64,000 nt of DNA from Halarcobacter anaerophilus (GTDB lineage: Bacteria; Campylobacterota; Campylobacteria; Campylobacterales; Arcobacteraceae). Below are positions 44,054 through 51,577 of the stretch, one piece after another (within the stretch, counting starts at the first letter, position 1; the number at the start of each line of letters is the position of its first letter). The stretch spans positions 558,001 through 622,000 of the forward strand of contig NZ_CP041070.1 of assembly GCF_006459125.1 (NCBI RefSeq), given 5' to 3'. Under the pieces are notes generated by a model, which had not been told where the DNA came from, ran no database searches, and saw nothing but the letters and a program-made list of their open reading frames with translations. The translations under genes and the position numbers were made by a program.

Positions 44054-44545
44054 ATGAAAACAAAAGTTTTAGCAGCAGTAGCGCTTACAGCATTATTAGG
44101 AACAGGTCTTTATGCATATAACGGGGATATGAAAGGTATGAAAACAGGAGTATGCCCTACAAATAAAATGTATAATCCAATGATGAAAAAAAATAAAAAA
44201 GCGGGCAGCTTTGGAGTTTTAGGTTTAGTAAGACAGTTGAATTTATCTTCGGAACAAATTAAAGATATCCAAAAAATCAGACAAGATATGATGAAAAACA
44301 GAGTAAAACCGTCAGTTGCTTTTACAAAAAACGGTTTTGACAAAGACAAATATATGGAAATAATGAAACAAAAAAGAGATAATATGCTAGAATCAAAAGC
44401 TGAAATGGTTGATAAAGTATATAAAATTCTTACACCAAAACAAAAAGAGCAACTTAAAGTTTTGATTGATTTAAGAGAAGACAGAATGGTTTCAATGATG
44501 GACAAAAGGATGAATTTTGATAAAAATTGCAATGGTAGAAGATGA
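44054..44545 (+). CDS. Spy/CpxP-like periplasmic protein
   Basis: Exported 163-residue protein with a signal peptide (MKTKVLAAVALTALLGTGLYA). The mature part is helical, basic and Met-rich, with two LTxxQ-like motifs (LNLSSEQIKDIQ near 75 and LTPKQKEQL near 135), as in CpxP and Spy. Those proteins act as envelope-stress chaperones or dampers of the sensor kinase. It overlaps the response regulator gene by 29 bases, so the three genes are a stress-response unit similar to cpxP-cpxR-cpxA. The Met and Cys content may reflect copper or metal handling, which is speculative. Confidence 0.82.
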   Translation: MKTKVLAAVALTALLGTGLYAYNGDMKGMKTGVCPTNKMYNPMMKKNKKAGSFGVLGLVRQLNLSSEQIKDIQKIRQDMMKNRVKPSVAFTKNGFDKDKYMEIMKQKRDNMLESKAEMVDKVYKILTPKQKEQLKVLIDLREDRMVSMMDKRMNFDKNCNGRR

Positions 44546-45200
44546 TTTAGAACTAGCGGATGTTCTAACTCAATACTTAAAGCAGTATAATATTGAAGTA
44601 ACAAACTACGAAGAGCCTTTTTTGGCTCTAAGTAGTCTTAAAATAGAAAAATACGATCTTATAATCTTAGATTTAACGCTGCCGGGAATGGACGGTTTAG
44701 ATGTTTGCAAAGAGATTGTAAAAAACTTTAATATCCCTATTATAATTTCAAGTGCAAGAAGCGATATCACGGATAAAGTAACGGCTTTACAGCTTGGAGC
44801 CGATGATTACTTGCCAAAACCTTATGACCCGCGAGAACTTGAAGTTCGCATAAAAACTATTCTTAGAAGATTTAATCACAACAATGAAGATATAAAAGAA
44901 GAAAAAACAAAACTTTTTAATCTGGATACGGATAAAAAAGAGATTACAAAAGAGGGAAAATATATCAAACTCACAGCAGCAGAGTATGAAGTCTTATCTT
45001 TAATGATAAAAAGAGAAGGCTTCGTAATAAGCAGAGAAGATATCTTTGAAAACTCTGACCTTCTAAATTCAGATTATGAAAATTCAGGCTCTTTAGCCGT
45101 TATTATAAACAGAATAAGACATAAAATAGAAGATAATCCAAAAGAGCCGAAATATCTTCATACAATAAGAGGAATGGGGTATAAATTTACAAATGAATAG
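44517..45200 (+). CDS. OmpR-family response regulator, CpxR/ArsR-like
   Basis: DNA-binding regulator of 227 residues. The receiver (about 3-115) has E8/D9/D10, phospho-acceptor D52 in IILDLTLPGMDG, and KPYDPRELEVR near 100. The winged helix (about 135-225) has LTAAEYEVLSLMI and AVIINRIRHKIEDNP. Start is TTG 44517, inside the upstream gene; the next methionine falls after the first beta strand, so it would be too late. The kinase gene overlaps its last eight bases. It is likely to regulate the gene before it. The closest Campylobacterota comparison is the ArsRS acid-response pair of H. pylori. Confidence 0.9.
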   Translation: MIKIAMVEDDLELADVLTQYLKQYNIEVTNYEEPFLALSSLKIEKYDLIILDLTLPGMDGLDVCKEIVKNFNIPIIISSARSDITDKVTALQLGADDYLPKPYDPRELEVRIKTILRRFNHNNEDIKEEKTKLFNLDTDKKEITKEGKYIKLTAAEYEVLSLMIKREGFVISREDIFENSDLLNSDYENSGSLAVIINRIRHKIEDNPKEPKYLHTIRGMGYKFTNE

Positions 45201-46431
45201 AGAATCAATATTTTTTACAATCACCATAAGTTTTTTAATATCTATTGTTTTAGTAGTTATAAGTTTCGGTATTTTAATGATTGGAAATCAAAAAAGAGTA
45301 GAGCACTATTTAGTTGAAAAATATAGACCGATTTCACAAGTTATTCTAAGACAACATCATAGAAAAGGTTTAAACGATGAGTTTTACGAAAACTTAAAAT
45401 CTTTAAATTTTCATATGATTTTAGATAAAGGGAAAATCAATTCCGTAACATATAATCCAAAAACAAACGTATTGGCACAAAGAAGTTACAAAGATATGCT
45501 TTTTAGAGTTTTACAAGTAAACGACAGACAGTTTTTATATCTAAAAAAAGGTAGAAATACATATTTGGTCGAAGATAAAAACGAAAAAACAATAGATTCT
45601 AAAATTTATATAATTCTAGGTTTTGCAATTATACTAATAACTCTTATTTTATCTTTTTTAGTTACTTTGCGAAAACTTATGCCTTTAAAAATATTAAAAG
45701 ACAAAGTAAGCACTTTAGGTGATGAAAATTTTGATTTTGAATGTTGCAATACAAATAGAAAAGATGAAGTCTCTCTTTTGGCAAATGAGTTTAAATTAAG
45801 TGCGAAAAAACTAAAAAAACTAAAAGAGGCAAGAAACGTATTTATCAGAAATATAATGCATGAGCTGAAAACGCCTATTACAAAAGGTAAATTTTTAACC
45901 GAACTTGAAAGAAATGAAGAAAATTATGAGAAGTTAAAAGAGGTTTTCAACAGGTTAGAATCTTTGATAAATGAGTTTGCGTCTATTGAAGAGTTAATCT
46001 CTTCTTCTAAAAACATAGAAAAAAAACACTATTTTCTTGATGATATTATAGATAATGCAAAAGATATTTTAATGCTTGAAGAAGAGGAAGTTGACGAAAA
46101 ATATAAAAATGTAAAAATTGACGTAAATTTTAAACTCTTTTCAATAGCAATAAAAAATTTAATAGATAATGCAATTAAATACTCAGATGATAAAAAAGTT
46201 GTTATTAAAAACGAAGGTGAAGATATAATCTTTGAAAACAGCGGAAAACCTTTAGAGTACGATTTGGAAAAATATTATGAACCTTTTTTTGCAAATGAAG
46301 AGAAAAGGAAAAACTCTTTTGGTCTGGGACTTTATATAATAGGCAATATTTTAAAAGCAAATGATTATACATTAGAGTATGAATATAAAGATGAAAAAAA
46401 TATTTTTAGATGTAAAAAGGAAGAAAAATAG
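45193..46431 (+). CDS. Sensor histidine kinase, ArsS/CpxA-like
   Basis: Two-helix membrane kinase of 412 residues. Helices lie at about 6-30 and 137-157, enclosing a compact periplasmic sensor of about 105 residues. HAMP follows, then a phospho-acceptor helix with RNIMHELKTPITKGKF (H223) and a HATPase domain with AIKNLIDNAIKYS, FENSGKPL and FGLGLYII. The ELKTPI pattern is the ArsS-type H-box of Campylobacterota. It pairs with the regulator it overlaps. Envelope or pH stress is the expected signal, given the CpxP/Spy-like first gene. The end of the gene holds the start region of the next. Confidence 0.9.
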   Translation: MNRESIFFTITISFLISIVLVVISFGILMIGNQKRVEHYLVEKYRPISQVILRQHHRKGLNDEFYENLKSLNFHMILDKGKINSVTYNPKTNVLAQRSYKDMLFRVLQVNDRQFLYLKKGRNTYLVEDKNEKTIDSKIYIILGFAIILITLILSFLVTLRKLMPLKILKDKVSTLGDENFDFECCNTNRKDEVSLLANEFKLSAKKLKKLKEARNVFIRNIMHELKTPITKGKFLTELERNEENYEKLKEVFNRLESLINEFASIEELISSSKNIEKKHYFLDDIIDNAKDILMLEEEEVDEKYKNVKIDVNFKLFSIAIKNLIDNAIKYSDDKKVVIKNEGEDIIFENSGKPLEYDLEKYYEPFFANEEKRKNSFGLGLYIIGNILKANDYTLEYEYKDEKNIFRCKKEEK

Positions 46432-47567
46432 TATTTGATATTGCAATAGTAGGTGCAGGAGCCAGCGGACTGATGCTGGCTTCTTTGATTAAAAACAAAT
46501 CGGTTTGTTTAATAGAAGCCAACGAAAAAATAGGACAAAAAATCAAAGTAAGCGGTGGAGCAAAATGCAACATCACAAATGAAAAAGTCTCCTCTTCAAA
46601 CTATTTGGGAGATAAAGAGTTTATAGAAGATATTTTAAAAGAGTTTTCAAATAAAGAGTTATTAAATTTTTTAAATAAAAACAGGCTCTTTCCAAAAGTT
46701 AATCCCAAAATAGTAAAAGGAACATATTTTTGTCAATCCTCCCAAGAGGTAATTGATATGTTCTCTTCTTTGACGACTCATGTTAAAAAATATTTAAAAA
46801 CAAAAGTTTTAGATATAAGCTTTGAGAAGAATTTTTTTATAAAAACAAATAAAAATATAATTGAAGCAAAAAAAGTAGTAATTGCAAGTGGAGGTTTATC
46901 TTTTGAAAGTTTGGGAGCCTCTTCTATAGCTTTTGATATTGCTCAAAAGTTTGGTCATAATATCATTAAAACAAGTCCTGCCTTAGTAGGTTTTACTGTT
47001 CAAAAAGAGCAGTTTTGGTTTAAAAATTTAAGCGGAATTTCTGCAAAGGTTGAAATAAAAATAGATAAAAAATCTTTTTACGGAAGTCTTCTTTTTGCCC
47101 ATAAAGGCTGTTCGGGACCTGTGATTTTAAATAGCTCTTTATATTGGCAAAAAGGAAAAATATTAATTGACTTTCTGCCAAATGAAAAAATCGAAAAATT
47201 TTTAAAAGGGAACAAAAAAATAAGTACGGCTTTTCCTTTGGCAAAAAGATTTATGACAGAGTTCTTAAAATCTATTGATATAGAAGATAAAGCCGTCAGC
47301 CAATTAACAAAAGAGGAAAAAAATAAATTATCGATTCTAAAAAATTATGAATTTTGTCCTGCGGGAACTTTCGGATATTCAAAAGCAGAAGTTACAAAAG
47401 GCGGAATCTGTACCCAAGAGATAAATCATAAAACATTTGAGAGTTTAAAACAAAAAAATCTTTATTTTATAGGGGAGTGTTTGGATATTACAGGTGAACT
47501 TGGAGGTTACAATTTTCAAATGGTTTTCTCCCAAGCAGTAAAATGTGCTAATTTTTTAAATGAGTGA
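46431..47567 (+). CDS. BaiN/HI0933-family FAD-dependent oxidoreductase, noncanonical start
   Basis: Flavoprotein of about 378 residues. The FAD-binding GAGASGLM lies at the very start of the frame, upstream of the first in-frame ATG (46473). The family continues with EANEKIGQKIKVSGGAKCN, ASGGLSFESLGASS, SGPVILNSS and a C-terminal GECLDITGELGGYNFQ. Between the in-frame stop at 46413 and the ATG there is no ATG, GTG or TTG. The best placed start is GTA at 46431, sharing the last base of the kinase TAG, with AAGGAAG seven bases before. The mfd gene starts in a nearly identical context with GTG. Catalytic role in this host unknown; relatives are NAD(P)H-linked reductases. Confidence 0.8.
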   Translation, partial: VFDIAIVGAGASGLMLASLIKNKSVCLIEANEKIGQKIKVSGGAKCNITNEKVSSSNYLGDKEFIEDILKEFSNKELLNFLNKNRLFPKVNPKIVKGTYFCQSSQEVIDMFSSLTTHVKKYLKTKVLDISFEKNFFIKTNKNIIEAKKVVIASGGLSFESLGASSIAFDIAQKFGHNIIKTSPALVGFTVQKEQFWFKNLSGISAKVEIKIDKKSFYGSLLFAHKGCSGPVILNSSLYWQKGKILIDFLPNEKIEKFLKGNKKISTAFPLAKRFMTEFLKSIDIEDKAVSQLTKEEKNKLSILKNYEFCPAGTFGYSKAEVTKGGICTQEINHKTFESLKQKNLYFIGECLDITGELGGYNFQMVFSQAVKCANFLNE

Positions 47568-47614
47568 TTTAAAAGCATTAATAAAATGATCTTGAAAAAA
47601 AGATAAAAAATAGT

Positions 47615-47620
47615 TATAAT
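47615..47620 (+). promoter_or_regulatory. -10 box upstream of the CZB chemoreceptor
   Basis: TATAAT, 35 bases before the ATG at 47656; AAAGGTGG (47641-47648) is the ribosome site. Confidence 0.5.
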
Positions 47621-47655
47621 CTTATTTTATAATTAAAATTAAAGGTGGACTTTTA

Positions 47656-49059
47656 ATGTTTTTTTCCAATTCCAAAATAAAAGACGAAGAGATTTCTCAA
47701 CTAAAAAAAGAGATAGAAAAATTAAAATCAGAATCAAATAAAAAAGATGAAAAAATTCAAAATTTAGAAGAAAAACTCTCAACTACTGTTTCTAAAGAAG
47801 AAGTTAATATTTTACAAAAAGATTTGGATATATACAAAGAGATGGCTGGTTTCTCTCAAAGCGAAGGTTTAATGGTTTTTGATAAAAATGAAAATATTTT
47901 TTTCCGAAACAAAAATACGATAGAGCATGAAGTTGATGAAACAACCGTTCTTGAAGCAGTAAAAGATAAAAGCCAAAGAGTTATTTTAAATGATTGTGAA
48001 GCTTCTGTTATGTCAAAAGAGTTTGGTGATTATCTTATCGTATCGTTAAAACAAACCTCAATTCATGATAAAAAAGAGGGCGGTTTGTTAGAACGGCATA
48101 ATAAAAATATGACAAACTCTTTAACTACGACGCAAGAGGCATATTTAAGTCTCCTTGATGAACTAAAATCAATGATGGTTGAAGCAAGAGATACGGCAAA
48201 AGGTTCTACAAAAGGTTTAAATCTTACAAATGATATTGTAAACGATACGGAAAATTTACATAAAGAGATAGAAGTAGAACATGAAGTCGTCAGCTCTTTA
48301 GTTGCAAAAAGCAAAGATATTTCAGACGTAATAAATATTATTCAAGAGATTGCTTTCCAAACAAATATCCTTTCGTTAAATGCAGCCGTAGAAGCGGCAA
48401 CGGCAGGGGAAGCAGGGAAAGGTTTTGCAGTAGTTGCACAAGAAGTTAGAAATTTGGCAAATAGAAGTGCCCATGCAGCTACTCAGATTAAAACCGTTGT
48501 TGATTTGATTCAGGCAGAAACCGTAAAAATTCAAGGCAGTTCGGAAAATGTGGCAAGTGTCGTAAATGAAACAAAAAGCAGAGTTCTAATTTTAAGTGAT
48601 TTAATGAATAACTTCCAAAGAAATTCAAACAGAGCTGTTTTTGAAGTGGAAAGTATTTCAAACAAAATCTTTATAAATCTTGCAAAACTAGACCATGTTA
48701 TTTATAAAAACAATCTTTATCAACTAATCTTCGGAGGTGAACATAACTTTAATCCTGTAGACCATCATAATTGTAGATTAGGGAAATGGTATGACACGGG
48801 ATTAGGAAAAGAGGAGTTTAGTATGGTTCCTTCTTATAAAAATCTTGAAAGATGCCATAGTATAGTACATGATGAAGCAAACTCTTTAGCCAAAGAGTGT
48901 TCAGGACACTCGGTATCTTGTTCTAAACAGTTGATTGAAACAAAAATAGAACTTGTAGAAAATGCAAGTGAAGATGTATTTACTTATTTGGATAATATTT
49001 TGGAAGAGAAAAACAATCTAATAATGAAAGAAGCGGCTTCAAAGCTTTTTGATAACTAA
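47656..49059 (+). CDS. Soluble chemoreceptor with C-terminal CZB domain
   Basis: Cytosolic methyl-accepting chemotaxis protein of 467 residues without a membrane helix. It starts with a coiled coil (about 5-60), then a PAS-like fold (65-135), a signalling helix pair with the highly conserved tip [19 protein letters not shown] (near 236), and a zinc-binding CZB domain (about 345-425) containing [13 protein letters not shown] and HSIVHDEA. H. pylori TlpD has the same plan (soluble, CZB) and senses oxidants. The neighbouring receiver and kinases suggest a local signalling group. Oxidant or energy sensing is inference from family. Confidence 0.88.
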   Translation: MFFSNSKIKDEEISQLKKEIEKLKSESNKKDEKIQNLEEKLSTTVSKEEVNILQKDLDIYKEMAGFSQSEGLMVFDKNENIFFRNKNTIEHEVDETTVLEAVKDKSQRVILNDCEASVMSKEFGDYLIVSLKQTSIHDKKEGGLLERHNKNMTNSLTTTQEAYLSLLDELKSMMVEARDTAKGSTKGLNLTNDIVNDTENLHKEIEVEHEVVSSLVAKSKDISDVINIIQEIAFQTNILSLNAAVEAATAGEAGKGFAVVAQEVRNLANRSAHAATQIKTVVDLIQAETVKIQGSSENVASVVNETKSRVLILSDLMNNFQRNSNRAVFEVESISNKIFINLAKLDHVIYKNNLYQLIFGGEHNFNPVDHHNCRLGKWYDTGLGKEEFSMVPSYKNLERCHSIVHDEANSLAKECSGHSVSCSKQLIETKIELVENASEDVFTYLDNILEEKNNLIMKEAASKLFDN

Positions 49060-49071
49060 TCGGAGAAAAAA

Positions 49072-49449
49072 ATGAGTGATAAAATTTATGATATTGCAAT
49101 AATTGACGATGAAACGGAAATTTTAAGTATGTTGCAAAAATTTCTTACTAAAACAGGAAAATACAAAGTATCGACTTTTTCAAATCCCGTTGTTGCTTTA
49201 AACAGTATAGAAAAAGATAAATTTGATTTGATTTTATTAGATATTATGATGCCTCAAATGGATGGTTTAGCCGCTTTAGAAAAAATTATGGAAAAAAGTC
49301 CTTCTCAAAAAGTGTGCATGATAACGGCTTATTCTACGTTGGATAAAGTTCTTAAATCCCATAAAGAGGGTGCAATTAACTATGTAATGAAACCTTTCTC
49401 CTCTTTACAGGCTTTAGATAGTAAAATTCAAAAGATATTAAATAGCTAG
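49072..49449 (+). CDS. Single-domain response regulator
   Basis: Receiver-only protein of 125 residues. The acidic pair D12/D13, the phospho-acceptor D57 in LILLDIMMPQMDG, T79 region (MITAYS) and K102-type lysine (VMKPFSS) are all present, so it should be phosphorylated. No output domain. It lies 12 bases after the chemoreceptor and one base before the kinase-like gene at 49451, so it is a likely phospho-partner of the kinase at 51574 and may act on another protein. Confidence 0.85.
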   Translation: MSDKIYDIAIIDDETEILSMLQKFLTKTGKYKVSTFSNPVVALNSIEKDKFDLILLDIMMPQMDGLAALEKIMEKSPSQKVCMITAYSTLDKVLKSHKEGAINYVMKPFSSLQALDSKIQKILNS

Positions 49450-49450
49450 A

Positions 49451-51577
49451 ATGGTTTTTAAGAGATTTTTTAATCCTTATTTTTTTGTTTTTATTCTATT
49501 AGTTCTTTTTTTAGTTGTTTTTTTTAAAGATTTACAACATAAACAAGAAAAAGTATTTTTTGAAAAGAACTATAAAAAAATAGAAAAAATATATACAAAT
49601 TATTTGGATGATATGAAAGAGCATAGTCAAATACTCTTTTTTAACCATATTCAAGATAATTACGAACTTATCAATCTTTTAAAAAGCAGAGATAAAAGTT
49701 CAAATAAATATTTTCAAATAAAACAAAATTTGGAAAATAGAAGCAACTTTTATAAAAAGTATAATATAAAAGCAATATCTTTTTATACAAAAGAGTTTAA
49801 TCCTTTTTTTAGCACTTTAGAACAAAAGAGTAAAATAAACCTTTCTTACAAAAAAAAATTAAAAAGTTTAAAAAAGGACTCTTTACTGTTTTTTATCTCT
49901 AATACAAACAGTGTTATTAAATTTATAAAACCGATATATGACAAAAAATACGATTTGTCGGGTTTTTTTGAAGCCTCTTTTGATTTACCTAAATTAGCTC
50001 ATAAAATATTTTTAAAAGAGGATTTTGCCGTTACTTTTGTTTTCAAAAAAATACTTTTGGAAAATAAATTAGAGAATAAACTTTTGAAAAAATACTCTGC
50101 TTTTAAATATGATGAAGAGTATTTATATGAAAAATCATTTTTCAGCAGTAGAGAGAATCTACCTTCAAAAAATTTAGAAGATGAAATGAATGAAAACAGC
50201 GGCTTTTCTACTGTTTTAGAAGTTCAAGATGAAGAGTATATTAAAACATTTTTTCCCCTTTACGACTCTTTTACAAAAGAGAAAATAGGATACGCCGTTT
50301 TTACGAAAAAAGATTTGGAATACTCTAAAATTTCAAATAAATATAATCTGATTATTCTTTTTAATATTGCTTTAGCTTTTCTGTTCTTATCCTCAATATA
50401 TTTTTATAATAAAAGAAAAAACAGATGCCTTTCTATTGAAGCAAAACTTGAAAGTATTATGAGAAGTATAGATAAATACGTAATTGTGGTGGAAACAAAT
50501 ACAAAAGGGGATATTACTTACGCTTCCCAAGCTTTTTGTGATATTAGCGGATACAAAAAAGAGGAGATTTTAAACAAACCTGTAAATATAATAAGAAGTC
50601 CGGATATTTCTAAAAAATTTTTTGAAAAAATGTGGGGAAAAATTTCTAAGGGTGAAGTTTGGGAAGGTGAGATAAAAAATTTAGATAAAAACGGAAACTC
50701 TTATTGGGAAAGAGGAAGTATTTCTCCTTTATACGATCAAAACAAAAATTTAACAGGTTATAGAGCTATAAAAGTAAATATTACTGATGAAAAACAGCTC
50801 CAAAAACTCAATTCAATTTTGAAAAAAGAACTCTTTTCTAAAATCAGCGAAATAAAAACAATGGATCAATTAAGAATAGATGAGTCAAAAGTAAAATTGA
50901 TGAGTCAAATATTAGATACTTTTTCAAATGAGTGGAAAAAGCCCATCTCAAATCTTAGTTCAAGTATTTTGGAGTTTGAAAACAGAGTTGACAAAGCAAG
51001 ATATACAAAAAGCGATTTAAAAGAGTTTTTATTTCACTTAAGAGAAGAGGTTAAAACTCTTTCTATAAATTTAAACGAATTTAGAAAATTTTTTATCGAT
51101 AGCGATGAAAATGATAAATATAACGTCTATAGCGTAATCAAATCAGTAGTTGATTCAATTTATGAAAAAAATATATCTTTAAATATAAAAGGAGATAAAA
51201 ATCTTGAAACTTACGGAATCTTTTATGAGCTTAGAAAAGTGGTTTCAGGAATAGTAACAAACTCTTTAGACGCCTTTAAAAGTAAAAATATAGAAAACGG
51301 GAAAATCGATATTGAGATAATAGATAAAAAAGAGTTTTTACTTATTAAAATAGAAGATAATGCAGGAGGTATCCCTGAAGAGATTCTACCTAAAATATTT
51401 GATCATAATTTTAGTACAAAATATTATACAAATACGGAAGGACTGCCTCTTTATTTGGCAAAACTTATTATAGAAAAGGCAAAAGGAGAGATTTGGGTTG
51501 AAAATATCAATAATGGATGCTGCTTTTTTATAAAATTAAATACGGAAGATAGAAGAGAAAAGAGAAGAGAGATATGA
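49451..51577 (+). CDS. PAS-containing histidine-kinase homologue lacking the acceptor His
   Basis: Membrane protein of 708 residues with helices at about 7-25 and 298-317, a dCache-like periplasmic region between, then a PAS domain (about 335-445) and a kinase-like part. Campylobacterota PAS kinases of this type usually read IAHQWRQP at the H-box; here it is FSNEWKKP, with Asn at residue 493. The N-box NSLDAF and DNAGGIP are recognisable, but the G2 glycine loop reads TEGLPLYLAK, which departs from GTGLGL. It therefore probably cannot autophosphorylate. Its stop overlaps the start of the intact kinase by four bases, so it may be a regulatory partner. Confidence 0.8.
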   Translation: MVFKRFFNPYFFVFILLVLFLVVFFKDLQHKQEKVFFEKNYKKIEKIYTNYLDDMKEHSQILFFNHIQDNYELINLLKSRDKSSNKYFQIKQNLENRSNFYKKYNIKAISFYTKEFNPFFSTLEQKSKINLSYKKKLKSLKKDSLLFFISNTNSVIKFIKPIYDKKYDLSGFFEASFDLPKLAHKIFLKEDFAVTFVFKKILLENKLENKLLKKYSAFKYDEEYLYEKSFFSSRENLPSKNLEDEMNENSGFSTVLEVQDEEYIKTFFPLYDSFTKEKIGYAVFTKKDLEYSKISNKYNLIILFNIALAFLFLSSIYFYNKRKNRCLSIEAKLESIMRSIDKYVIVVETNTKGDITYASQAFCDISGYKKEEILNKPVNIIRSPDISKKFFEKMWGKISKGEVWEGEIKNLDKNGNSYWERGSISPLYDQNKNLTGYRAIKVNITDEKQLQKLNSILKKELFSKISEIKTMDQLRIDESKVKLMSQILDTFSNEWKKPISNLSSSILEFENRVDKARYTKSDLKEFLFHLREEVKTLSINLNEFRKFFIDSDENDKYNVYSVIKSVVDSIYEKNISLNIKGDKNLETYGIFYELRKVVSGIVTNSLDAFKSKNIENGKIDIEIIDKKEFLLIKIEDNAGGIPEEILPKIFDHNFSTKYYTNTEGLPLYLAKLIIEKAKGEIWVENINNGCCFFIKLNTEDRREKRREI

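Noticed and set aside
44110-44604. Minus-strand 164-codon open frame opposite the Spy/CpxP-like gene
   Set aside because: It is antisense to a gene with a signal peptide and clear LTxxQ motifs, and it lacks a ribosome site. AT-rich antisense frames are common here.
46473-46475. ATG as the start of the BaiN-type flavoprotein
   Set aside because: It would remove the first strand and the GxGxxG FAD motif, which are encoded in frame just upstream.
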